Assembly (NCBI RefSeq): GCF_014384745.1
Contig: NZ_JACRSO010000003.1
Location: forward strand, 62,001-126,000
Length of the DNA: 64,000 nt
Direction of reading: 5' to 3'
From: Luoshenia tenuis
GTDB taxonomy: Bacteria > Bacillota > Clostridia > Christensenellales > GCA-900066905
This document shows, piece after piece, positions 15,797 through 23,133 of the stretch; the first letter of the stretch is position 1; each line of letters starts with the position of its first letter. Position numbers and translations under genes: made by a program. The notes below the pieces were generated by a model. The model saw nothing but the letters and a program-made list of their open reading frames with translations, was not told the DNA's origin and searched no databases.

Positions 15797-17368
15797 ATGA
15801 CGGGAGACAGTATACAAACCTTGATCGCGATGGTCGCCTATATGGCCGTCGTAATCGGGATTGGGCTCTTTTTCGCCAAGCGGGCGAACCAGAGCAGTGA
15901 GGACTACTTTATTGGCGGGCGGTCTTTAGGGCCATGGGTCGCGGCCATGAGTGCGGAGGCCTCGGACATGAGCGGCTGGCTGCTGATGGGCCTGCCGGGC
16001 GTGGCGTATTGGTGCGGCATCAGCGATGCGGCATGGACGGCGATCGGCCTGGCGGTGGGCACGTACCTGAACTGGCTGCTTGTAGCCAAGCGCCTGCGCC
16101 GCTATTCTACGCTGGCGGGCAATGCCATTACCATTCCGGACTTCTTCAGCAACCGCTTCCGCGAGAACAAAAAGGTGATCATGACCATTGCGGCGCTGTT
16201 TATTCTGGTATTCTTCACCGTTTACGCGGCTAGCTGCTTTGTGACGTGCGGCAAGCTGTTCAGCAGCCTGTTTGGCCTGCCCTATCAGTGGATGATGGTG
16301 GCCGGCGCGCTGTTCGTAATCCTTTATACCTTCCTGGGCGGCTTTCTGGCGGAGAGCGTTTCGGATTTCATGCAGGGCGTGGTGATGATCGGCGCCCTGG
16401 CTACGATCCTGATCGCCGGGACCATCGCTGCGGGCGGCGTGGATGCGGTGGTGCAAAACGCACAGTCTATCGACGGTTTCTTTACCTTCTTCGGCATCGC
16501 GACGCCGCAGGTGGACGCGGCGGGCGTGCAGCAGATCTCCGAGGCGGGGGCGCCGCTGTTCGGCGCGGCCGGGGATTATGGGCTGCTGACCATTATTTCG
16601 ACGCTGTCCTGGGGCCTGGGCTACTTTGGCATCCCGCAGGTGCTGCTGCGCTTTATGGCTATCCGCAAGGCGGATGAGCTGCGCAAATCCCGGCGGATCG
16701 CCACGGTATGGGTACTGATCTCCCTGTTTGCGGCGGTATGCATCGGCCTGATCGGCCGGGCGCTGTTCCCCACGGAGAGCACGCTGCTTACGGCCGGCGG
16801 GGCGGAAAACGTGTTTATCGTGCTTTCTACGCACCTGCTGCCGCCGCTTATCGGCGGCGTGGTCATGGCCGGTATCCTGGCGGCTACCATCAGCTCTTCG
16901 GACAGTTATCTGCTGATCGCCGCGTCGGCCTTCTCCAAAAATATTTTCCAGGGCGTTTTGAAAAAAGACGCCACGGATAAACAGGTCATGACGGTTTCGC
17001 GTATCATTCTGTTGGCGATCGCCGTTATCGGCATGCTGATCGCGCTGGATGAGAATAGTGTTATCTTTAAGGTCGTATCCTTCGCCTGGGCGGGCTTTGG
17101 CGCGACTTTCGGGCCGATCATGCTCTTCTCGCTGTTCTGGAAGCGGACCAACCGCGCGGGCGCCATCGCGGGCATGCTCACCGGCGGCATCATGGTCTTT
17201 GTCTGGAACATGCTGCTGCGGCCCTTGGGTGGCTGGCTGGATATTTACGAGCTGTTCCCGGCCTTTGTGCTCAGCTGCATCGCCATCGTGGTGGTGTCCC
17301 TGCTGACCAAGGCGCCCTCCAAGGAGATCCAGGATGAGTTCGAGCAGGCAAAGACGTTTGAATGCTAA
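15797..17368 (+). CDS. putP: sodium:proline symporter, PutP type (SSS family)
   Basis: A 523-residue transporter of the sodium:solute symporter family with about 13 predicted membrane helices. Landmarks: DYFIGGRSLGPWVAAMSAEASDMSGWLLMGLPG near the N-terminus (sodium- and proline-site helices of PutP), GYFGIPQVLLRFMAI in the middle, and ATISSSDSYLLIAASAFSKN later. These fit PutP better than the pantothenate or glucose branches, but substrate is inferred from family similarity. It is monocistronic with its own promoter and terminator. Ribosome site GAGGAGG. Confidence 0.9.
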   Translation: MTGDSIQTLIAMVAYMAVVIGIGLFFAKRANQSSEDYFIGGRSLGPWVAAMSAEASDMSGWLLMGLPGVAYWCGISDAAWTAIGLAVGTYLNWLLVAKRLRRYSTLAGNAITIPDFFSNRFRENKKVIMTIAALFILVFFTVYAASCFVTCGKLFSSLFGLPYQWMMVAGALFVILYTFLGGFLAESVSDFMQGVVMIGALATILIAGTIAAGGVDAVVQNAQSIDGFFTFFGIATPQVDAAGVQQISEAGAPLFGAAGDYGLLTIISTLSWGLGYFGIPQVLLRFMAIRKADELRKSRRIATVWVLISLFAAVCIGLIGRALFPTESTLLTAGGAENVFIVLSTHLLPPLIGGVVMAGILAATISSSDSYLLIAASAFSKNIFQGVLKKDATDKQVMTVSRIILLAIAVIGMLIALDENSVIFKVVSFAWAGFGATFGPIMLFSLFWKRTNRAGAIAGMLTGGIMVFVWNMLLRPLGGWLDIYELFPAFVLSCIAIVVVSLLTKAPSKEIQDEFEQAKTFEC

Positions 17369-17382
17369 TGCTTTAGATGAGG

Positions 17383-17412
17383 CAAGGGGCGCTTGACGGC
17401 GCCCCTTGTTTG
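17383..17412 (+). terminator. intrinsic terminator of putP
   Basis: CAAGGGGCGC (17383-17392) and GCGCCCCTTG (17399-17408) pair perfectly, with a short T-rich tail. Confidence 0.85.
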
Positions 17413-17452
17413 CATAAATTTACCGGTTTGGAGAAATAATTGCCCTAAGGCA

Positions 17453-17481
17453 TTGGCAAAAAGCCGGTCGGGTGCTATAAT
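17453..17481 (+). promoter_or_regulatory. sigma-A promoter of the 41-codon small ORF
   Basis: TTGGCA (17453-17458), a 17-base spacer and a perfect TATAAT (17476-17481), about 31 bases before the small ORF. Confidence 0.85.
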
Positions 17482-17512
17482 GATAAAAAATTTCGAGGGG
17501 AGGCGGCATAAG

Positions 17513-17638
17513 ATGAAAGGGACTTCGGCGGCGAACTATTGCGGGATGGTCCTTTCCGGTGTCGCCTATGCGCGCGTATACGTGCAGGGCTCTATTTACG
17601 TTGGCCCGGCCGGAGTTGTGCTGCCCCTTGATAGATGA
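17513..17638 (+). CDS. small ORF, 41 codons, own promoter and terminator
   Basis: A short ORF beginning MKGTSAANYCGMVLSG and ending VLPLDR. A ribosome site (GAGGGGAGG) lies upstream of the ATG, a consensus promoter precedes it, and a strong terminator begins 16 bases after the stop, so it is a complete transcription unit. The peptide has four tyrosines and a hydrophobic centre; no family is recognised. Because tyrS is the next gene, a regulatory leader peptide is conceivable, although tyrS seems to have a separate promoter after the terminator. It could also be a structured RNA that happens to have an ORF. Confidence 0.55.
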   Translation: MKGTSAANYCGMVLSGVAYARVYVQGSIYVGPAGVVLPLDR

Positions 17639-17653
17639 TGGATTTTGCGGCAG

Positions 17654-17690
17654 AAAAGCTTCGGTCAAGGACCGGAGCTTTTCTTTTTTC
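17654..17690 (+). terminator. intrinsic terminator after the small ORF
   Basis: A 13-bp stem (AAAAGCTTCGGTC, 17654-17666, with 17670-17682; one G-U pair), a 3-base loop and a TTCTTTTTT tail. Confidence 0.92.
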
Positions 17691-17704
17691 CGCTCCCCGT
17701 TATC

Positions 17705-17733
17705 TTTACGCCGCGGCGCTGGCTTGCTATACT
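17705..17733 (+). promoter_or_regulatory. probable promoter of tyrS
   Basis: TTTACG (17705-17710), a 17-base spacer and TATACT (17728-17733). It lies after the terminator and about 80 bases before tyrS. No T-box riboswitch sequence (GGTGGTACCGCG) is seen in this leader. Confidence 0.6.
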
Positions 17734-17816
17734 GAAAAAGGCGTTTTGTGGCGGGGCGGCTCATGCGGCACCATTAAGACGCGCGGATGCGAGAGGATGA
17801 AGGAGGACAAAGACCC

Positions 17817-19046
17817 ATGCACGTAATGGATACCCTGAAGGAACGCGGATTTATTCAACAGGTCACCCACGAGGAGGATCTATACCGGCTTTTCGACCGG
17901 GAGCAGGTCACCTTTTATAACGGTTTTGATCCCACGGCGGACAGCCTGCACGTCGGGCACTATATCCCGGTGATGGCTATGGCGCATCTGCAGCGGGCGG
18001 GGCACCGGCCCATTGCGCTGGTGGGCGGCGGCACGGCCATGGTGGGCGATCCTTCCGGTAAATCGGATATGCGCAAGATGATGACGCGGCAGATCGTGGA
18101 CCATAACGCGGCGTGCATGAAAAAGCAGCTTTCCAAATTTTTGGACTTTGGCGAGGGCAAGGCGTTTGTGGTGGACAATGCCGACTGGCTGCTGAACCTG
18201 AATTACGTTGAGTTTTTACGGGATATCGGCGTGCATTTCTCAGTCAACCGGATGTTGACGGCGGAGTGCTTCAAGCAGCGGTTGGAGCGCGGGCTCTCCT
18301 TTTTGGAGTTTAACTATATGCTGATGCAGTCCTATGACTTTTTGGTGCTCTATCAAAAATACGGCTGCAAACTGCAGACCGGCGGGGACGACCAGTGGAG
18401 CAATATGCTTTACGGCGCGGATCTGGTACGCCGCAAAGAGCAGGGCGAGGCTTTTGCGCTCACCTTTTCGCTGTTGACCAATAGCCAGGGCGTCAAGATG
18501 GGCAAGACCGTGGCGGGCGCATTGTGGCTGGACCCGGCCAAGTGCTCGGCCTACGATTTTTACCAGTACTGGCGCAATATTGACGACCGTGACGTGGAAA
18601 AGTGCCTGGCACTGCTGACCTTTATGCCGATGGAAGAGGTCCGGCGGCTGGGCTCCTACCAAGATGAGAAGATCAACGAAGCCAAACGCATCATGGCTTA
18701 TGAGATCACCCGCATCATCCATGGCGATGAGGCGGCCAAACAGGCACAGGATGCGGCGGAAGCCCTGTTTGGCGGCGGCGCAGACGTCGGATCCATCCCC
18801 ACCAGCCATATCACCTGCGAGATCTTTGAAAATAACCGCCGGGTGATCGACCTGCTGGCGCTGTGCGGCCTGTGCAAATCCAAGGGCGAGGCGCGGCGGT
18901 TGATTGCGGGCGGCGGCGTTAAGATCGAAGGGGAGAAAGTGGCCGATGTGGAGCAGGAGGTGGACCCGAACCGGTACGACGCGCGTACCTTCACCCTGCA
19001 AAAGGGCAAAAAGGGCTTCCACCGTTTCGTTGTGACGGAGGACTAA
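17817..19046 (+). CDS. tyrS: tyrosyl-tRNA synthetase
   Basis: Class I synthetase charging tRNA-Tyr. The HIGH-type motif is HVGHY in GFDPTADSLHVGHY; the KMSKS-type loop is KMGKT in GVKMGKTVAG; the tyrosine-binding YMLMQSYDF and QTGGDDQWSN are present. A C-terminal S4-like RNA-binding domain (LCGLCKSKGEARRLIAGGGVKIEGE) completes a 409-residue protein of normal length. I start at the ATG of MHVMDTLKE because AGGAGG ends 10 bases upstream; the ORF could extend ten codons further but without a ribosome site. Unlike many Firmicutes tyrS genes, no T-box is visible. Confidence 0.96.
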   Translation: MHVMDTLKERGFIQQVTHEEDLYRLFDREQVTFYNGFDPTADSLHVGHYIPVMAMAHLQRAGHRPIALVGGGTAMVGDPSGKSDMRKMMTRQIVDHNAACMKKQLSKFLDFGEGKAFVVDNADWLLNLNYVEFLRDIGVHFSVNRMLTAECFKQRLERGLSFLEFNYMLMQSYDFLVLYQKYGCKLQTGGDDQWSNMLYGADLVRRKEQGEAFALTFSLLTNSQGVKMGKTVAGALWLDPAKCSAYDFYQYWRNIDDRDVEKCLALLTFMPMEEVRRLGSYQDEKINEAKRIMAYEITRIIHGDEAAKQAQDAAEALFGGGADVGSIPTSHITCEIFENNRRVIDLLALCGLCKSKGEARRLIAGGGVKIEGEKVADVEQEVDPNRYDARTFTLQKGKKGFHRFVVTED

Positions 19047-19064
19047 AGCATACGGAGGCGGCTT

Positions 19065-19706
19065 ATGGAGATCACCAGCTATCGCTCGCTGGCGGCGGAG
19101 GGCAAAAGCGAGGCGGTTATCAAAAAGTCCCGCTTTTTAGGCTATGCAGCCCCGATCGAAAGCGAGGCGCAGGCGCTCGCCTTTATCGAGGATCTGCACA
19201 AAGCCCATCCGCTTTCCAGCGCCATTGCCTATGGTTATATGGCCGGGATGCGCCAGAATATACAGCGGTTTTCAGATAGCGGAGAGCCATCCGGCACGGC
19301 CGGGATGCCGATACTGGATGTGTTTAAGCAAAAGGAACTGACCAACGTGGTTTGCGCCGTGGTACGCTATTACGGCGGCATCCAGCTGGGCGCCGGCGGG
19401 CTGACCCGGGCGTTCTCGGGCACGGCGGCCCAGGCCATCGCCCAGGCGGGCATCGCGGTGTGGCAGCTGTCCTACAAGATTGGGCTGCATCTGGATTATG
19501 GGATATGGGGCAGCGCGGAGAACTATCTGCAGCACTCCCCCTTCCGGGTGCTGCACACGGATTTTGGGCAGGATGTGTACCTGGAGGTGCTGCTGCGCGC
19601 GCAGGAGGAAGCGCTCTTTACGGCTAAAATGCGTGATATGACCAGCGGCGGCGCACAGCCGCAGCGCCTGGATACCCTTTATTGGCCCTGGGATATCCTC
19701 GAATAA
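19065..19706 (+). CDS. YigZ/IMPACT family protein
   Basis: A 213-residue member of the YigZ (UPF0029, Impact) family. The N-terminal domain holds KKSRFLGYAAPI, the RFSDSGEPSGTAGMPIL motif that defines the family, and VVRYYGGIQLGAGGLTRAF. The C-terminal part (about 140-213) matches the small ferredoxin-like DUF1949 domain. In eukaryotes the related Impact binds the translation factor GCN1; the bacterial role is not settled. It begins 18 bases after tyrS, with GGAGG upstream, so it is probably co-transcribed. Confidence 0.9.
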   Translation: MEITSYRSLAAEGKSEAVIKKSRFLGYAAPIESEAQALAFIEDLHKAHPLSSAIAYGYMAGMRQNIQRFSDSGEPSGTAGMPILDVFKQKELTNVVCAVVRYYGGIQLGAGGLTRAFSGTAAQAIAQAGIAVWQLSYKIGLHLDYGIWGSAENYLQHSPFRVLHTDFGQDVYLEVLLRAQEEALFTAKMRDMTSGGAQPQRLDTLYWPWDILE

Positions 19707-19750
19707 AAGGCGGCGCCGGGGCAAAAGGGGCCATAAAACGGCGTAACCGC

Positions 19751-19779
19751 TTGCGGGCGAAAGCCGGCAGGTGTATGAT
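19751..19779 (+). promoter_or_regulatory. probable promoter of ilvE
   Basis: TTGCGG (19751-19756), a 17-base spacer and TATGAT (19774-19779), about 60 bases before the ilvE start. Confidence 0.65.
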
Positions 19780-19838
19780 AATGTTACATGTAAAACGGTA
19801 GGATTAAGGCTGCCGGGCAGCCGGATTGGAGGACGAAT

Positions 19839-20903
19839 ATGCAATTGACAATCGAGAAAGCCAAAACACTCAAAGCCAAACCGACGGATGAAAGCAAGTT
19901 GGGCTTTGGCAATATTTTTACGGACCATATGCTGACCGTGGTCTACAGCCCGGAGGAGGGCTGGCACGATGCGAAGATCGAGCCTTACCACGCTTTTCAG
20001 ATGGATCCGGCAGGCATGGTGCTGCACTATGGCCAGACCATTTTCGAGGGCCTTAAGGCGTACCGCTGCAAGGATGGGAAGATTCGCCTGTTCCGCCCGG
20101 AGCAGAACTTTATGCGCATGAACCGCTCGGCCGAGCGGCTGTGCATCCCGCAGATCGACGTGGACTTCATGGTGGACGCGCTCAAAAAACTGGTGGAATT
20201 AGAGCAGGATTGGGTGCCCTCTACGCCCGGCACGTCGCTGTACATCCGGCCTACCATCATCGCGTCGGATCCGCACCTGGGCGTGCGCGCATCAAACCAC
20301 TATATCTTCTATATCATCCTCTCGCCGGTAGGCGCCTATTATGCCACGGGTCTGGATCCTGTGCCGATCTACGTGGAGGATAACTACGTGCGCGCGGTGC
20401 GCGGCGGCACCGGCGCAGCCAAGACGGCGGCCAACTACGCGGCCAGCCTGCTGGCGGGCGAGGAGGCCAAGAAGCTGGGCTATTCCCAGGTGCTTTGGCT
20501 GGATGGCGTTGAGAAGAAATATGTGGAAGAGGTGGGCTCCATGAACATCTTCTTCCGCTTTAACGACGAGGTGACCACTCCGGCGCTGGTGGGCAGCATC
20601 CTGCCCGGCATCACCCGCATGAGCGTGCTGCAGCTGGCCCAGGATATGGGGTATAAGACCACGGAGCGGCGCATCAGTATTGAAGAGGTGTTTGACCGCT
20701 ATGATAAAGGCGAGCTGCTGGAGGTATTCGGCACTGGGACGGCTGCGGTGATCTCCCCGGTGGGCGAGCTCAAGTGGAAGGATCGCGTCATTAAGATCGG
20801 CGACGGCACCACGGGCGAGCTTAGCCAAAAGCTGTACGATACCCTGACGGGCATCCAGTACGGTGAGCTGCCGGATAATCACGGCTGGATCACCATCCTT
20901 TAA
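19839..20903 (+). CDS. ilvE: branched-chain amino acid aminotransferase
   Basis: Fold-type IV PLP enzyme for the last step of valine, leucine and isoleucine synthesis, or their first catabolic step. At 354 residues it belongs to the longer BCAT group (eukaryote/Bacillus IlvK type). Visible are the GMVLHYGQTIFEGLKAYR motif, the Schiff-base lysine in GGTGAAKTAANYAAS, VLWLDGVEKKYVEEVGSMNIFF, and the phosphate-binding region LPGITRMSVLQLA and GTGTAAVISPV. It is a single-gene unit ending at a strong terminator. Ribosome site GGAGGACG. Confidence 0.96.
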   Translation: MQLTIEKAKTLKAKPTDESKLGFGNIFTDHMLTVVYSPEEGWHDAKIEPYHAFQMDPAGMVLHYGQTIFEGLKAYRCKDGKIRLFRPEQNFMRMNRSAERLCIPQIDVDFMVDALKKLVELEQDWVPSTPGTSLYIRPTIIASDPHLGVRASNHYIFYIILSPVGAYYATGLDPVPIYVEDNYVRAVRGGTGAAKTAANYAASLLAGEEAKKLGYSQVLWLDGVEKKYVEEVGSMNIFFRFNDEVTTPALVGSILPGITRMSVLQLAQDMGYKTTERRISIEEVFDRYDKGELLEVFGTGTAAVISPVGELKWKDRVIKIGDGTTGELSQKLYDTLTGIQYGELPDNHGWITIL

Positions 20904-20917
20904 GGGGCGCTGATGAG

Positions 20918-20950
20918 GGCCGCCCGGTTGTGTTCCGGGCGGCCTTTTTT
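20918..20950 (+). terminator. intrinsic terminator of ilvE
   Basis: GGCCGCCCGG (20918-20927) and CCGGGCGGCC (20935-20944) form a perfect stem, followed by TTTTTT. Confidence 0.95.
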
Positions 20951-21018
20951 ACCCTTTCAATCAATATACAAAAAAGGTAATAAAAATAACGTTTAAGTCA
21001 GAAGTTGTTTTCTTTTAA

Positions 21019-21047
21019 TTGACAGCAAAATACGAAGCTCATATAAT
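21019..21047 (+). promoter_or_regulatory. consensus sigma-A promoter of the DUF4190 gene
   Basis: Perfect TTGACA (21019-21024), a 17-base spacer and perfect TATAAT (21042-21047). Confidence 0.95.
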
Positions 21048-21084
21048 AAGAAAGAATCCTAAATGAGAGAGGAGTAATTTAACT

Positions 21085-21390
21085 ATGGAGCAGAAAAGTA
21101 ACGGTACGGCAGTAGCTAGTCTGGTGTTGGGTATCATCAGCGTTGTTTGTATTTTCCTGTGGCTGACCATTTGGGGTACTTACATTGGTTTGGCGCTGGG
21201 TATCGTCGGTTTGGTGATGGGCGTTAAGGCGAGAAAAGAGGGCGCCGCTGGTGTGGCGACCGCTGGGTTCGTTCTTTCTATCATCGGCCTGGTACTGAAC
21301 GCGATCATGTTCTTCTCCTGCGCGATCCCGCTGGGCTGTGCGGCGTGCGCGGGTCAGTCTTTGCTCAACGAGCTCAACAGCTTGATGTAA
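21085..21390 (+). CDS. DUF4190 small membrane protein
   Basis: A 101-residue protein with two or three hydrophobic helices: ASLVLGIISVVCIFLWLTIWGTYIGLALGIVGLVMGV forms a hairpin, then GVATAGFVLSIIGLVLNAIMFF. The pattern of small-residue helices flanking KARKEG is that of DUF4190, function unknown. The C-terminus has cysteines (SCAIPLGCAACAGQS). Its promoter is perfect consensus, suggesting strong expression. A terminator follows, and lgt starts behind it. A second DUF4190 domain occurs at the end of the protein at 59777-60643. Confidence 0.8.
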   Translation: MEQKSNGTAVASLVLGIISVVCIFLWLTIWGTYIGLALGIVGLVMGVKARKEGAAGVATAGFVLSIIGLVLNAIMFFSCAIPLGCAACAGQSLLNELNSLM

Positions 21391-21413
21391 GGCCAGTGCA
21401 ATAGACAAAATTT

Positions 21414-21443
21414 AAACAGCAGTCCTTCCTGGGCTGCTGTTTA
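21414..21443 (+). terminator. terminator between the DUF4190 gene and lgt
   Basis: AAACAGCAGTCC pairs with GGGCTGCTGTTT around TTCCT (21414-21442). The T tract is short (TTTAC), so partial read-through into lgt is likely. Confidence 0.7.
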
Positions 21444-21467
21444 CTTTCATATTAAGGAGAATGTAAA

Positions 21468-22382
21468 TTGTATCCATTTATCCATCTCTTTGGAAATGTC
21501 ACCCTGCCCACATATGGGGTGTTGTTGATGTGCGCGGTGGTGCTGGGGATCATCCTGGCGCTTAAGCGCAGCGCGCGTTACCACGTGAAGCGGGATGATG
21601 TGATCTATGCCGCCTGTTACATCGGCGCGGGCGCTATTATAGGCTCCAAGCTTTTGTATATGCTGACCATGATGCCCTGGATCGTGGAGAACTTTGCCTT
21701 GATACAGAGCAATCCTCAGCAATTTTGGCTGACGGCGTTGGGCGGGCTGGTCTATTATGGCGGGTTTATCGGCGGGGTTGCCGGTTTGCTGCTTTACAGC
21801 AGGCAGTATAAGGTCGACAAGTGGGCGTTGCTCAACGCCATCATTCCGGCGCTGCCGCTGATGCACGCCATCGGCCGGGTAGGCTGCTTTATGGCGGGCT
21901 GCTGCTACGGCTGCCCGGCCGAGCCCCCGCTGGGCGTGATCTTTGCGGCCAATTCCTCCGCCCCCCAGGGGGTTGCGCTGTTGCCGGTACAGCTGTACGA
22001 AGCGGGGTTTAACCTTGTGCTGTGTGTGGCGCTGTACATTATCGGCAACCGCACCCATAAAAAGACCGCGGTGCTGGGCACCTATCTGATCGCCTACGGC
22101 CTGGAGCGGTTCGTGCTGGAGTTCTTCCGCTATGACGCGATCCGCGGCGTATGGGGCGGCCTTTCCACCTCGCAGTGGATCAGCGTGATCCTGATCCCGA
22201 TTGGGCTGTACCTGATCCTGAGCAAGCGCTTTAACCAGCCCATGCAGCTGGATGAAGCGGATCCGGGGGCTGGCCATGCACAGCCGGAAGGAGAAGAAAG
22301 TCTGCCGCCGCAGGAGGAAGGCAGCGCCCCGGCGCAGGAACCCGATGCAGAGCATCTCTCAGAGGACGAACCTAAGGAATAA
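21468..22382 (+). CDS. lgt: prolipoprotein diacylglyceryl transferase
   Basis: Transfers a diacylglyceryl group to the lipobox cysteine of prelipoproteins; relevant here because the window encodes at least nine lipoproteins. About seven membrane helices; the Lgt signature appears as HAIGRVGCFMAGCCYGCP, the Gram-positive variant with extra cysteines, and the YGGFIGG and RFVLEFFRYD motifs are present. The start is TTG with AAGGAG nine bases upstream. The final 45 residues form an acidic proline- and glutamine-rich tail (GEESLPPQEEGSAPAQEP) beyond the usual family end. Confidence 0.95.
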   Translation: MYPFIHLFGNVTLPTYGVLLMCAVVLGIILALKRSARYHVKRDDVIYAACYIGAGAIIGSKLLYMLTMMPWIVENFALIQSNPQQFWLTALGGLVYYGGFIGGVAGLLLYSRQYKVDKWALLNAIIPALPLMHAIGRVGCFMAGCCYGCPAEPPLGVIFAANSSAPQGVALLPVQLYEAGFNLVLCVALYIIGNRTHKKTAVLGTYLIAYGLERFVLEFFRYDAIRGVWGGLSTSQWISVILIPIGLYLILSKRFNQPMQLDEADPGAGHAQPEGEESLPPQEEGSAPAQEPDAEHLSEDEPKE

Positions 22383-22418
22383 CGCAGACCGCACTTTTTG
22401 ATCCATAGGCAATATAGA

Positions 22419-22448
22419 AAACCCCCGTCGGGTACCTGGCGGGGGTTT
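22419..22448. terminator. bidirectional terminator between lgt and the minus-strand gene
   Basis: AAACCCCCG (22419-22427) and CGGGGGTTT (22440-22448) pair around a 12-base loop, between convergent genes. Confidence 0.8.
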
Positions 22449-22477
22449 GATGTTCTGACGAGACCCGTGCGCGCGCA

Positions 22478-22927
22478 TTAGCCGGCGGGCCATACAAAGT
22501 CGCCGGTAGAGAGCATGATATCGAATAAAAAATGCGATTGCATATCCGTAAAAGGGTAGTAAACGCTGTTGAGCAACAGGCCCTGATTCTTCCCGGGTTC
22601 GGGCAGGAAAAAGGTGAGCAGGTCGCCGTTGCGCAGCTCGATCTCGATGCTGGCAATATAGCGGATATCGCTGGGCGGAGGCGCGGCATGCACCGTATCA
22701 AAGGGAAGGGTGCGTACAGCCTCGATCATCAACGCGGTTTCCTCCCGGCTCAGACGCGTGTTTTGCTGAGGTTCGCCAGGCGGGCAGAGCAGTACGTCGA
22801 TGCGGGAGGCCGTATCCATTTGCAAGATCTCAAGCGGCGAAACCTCTGCCGGCCTTAAAAATGTGCAAAGATAGGTAAAAAGCGCCAGCAATAGCGTAAC
22901 GCCGGCGATGTATAATACCCGTTTCAT
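22478..22927 (-). CDS. membrane-anchored hypothetical protein
   Basis: A 149-residue protein not recognised as a known family. From the preferred ATG (MKRVLYIAG), which has AAAGGAGGG upstream, it begins with a single hydrophobic helix (VLYIAGVTLLLALFTYLCTFL) that anchors an extracytoplasmic domain of about 120 residues containing RIDVLLCPPGEPQQ, SIEIELRNGDLLTFFLPEPGK and YYPFTDMQSHFLFDIML. The mixed alpha/beta pattern is compact, without catalytic motifs. A 21-codon extension upstream has no ribosome site. It is convergent with lgt and divergent from the CARDB-like gene. Confidence 0.6.
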   Translation of the reverse strand: MKRVLYIAGVTLLLALFTYLCTFLRPAEVSPLEILQMDTASRIDVLLCPPGEPQQNTRLSREETALMIEAVRTLPFDTVHAAPPPSDIRYIASIEIELRNGDLLTFFLPEPGKNQGLLLNSVYYPFTDMQSHFLFDIMLSTGDFVWPAG

Positions 22928-23034
22928 CCGTTTTGCCCTCCTTTCCCCGGCTTGTATGCCCAGTGTAACATGCGCCGCAATTGTGCGCAAGGCGCGGCGG
23001 GCAGTGCCTTGCGCGCCTGCAATATAAACTTTAC

Positions 23035-23063
23035 TTGACAGTAATGGACGCGAAAAGTAGAAT
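23035..23063 (+). promoter_or_regulatory. sigma-A promoter of the CARDB-like membrane protein
   Basis: TTGACA (23035-23040), a 17-base spacer and TAGAAT (23058-23063), about 70 bases before the start codon. Confidence 0.8.
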
Positions 23064-23133
23064 AAAATCGGTAAGATGTGCGTATTTATGCACCCCGACG
23101 AGGGAGATTGAAGAATAAAGAGGTGGAGGACTG

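Noticed and set aside
17412..17816. T-box riboswitch before tyrS
   Set aside because: No T-box sequence or Stem I features found; the leader is split by an independent promoter-ORF-terminator unit.
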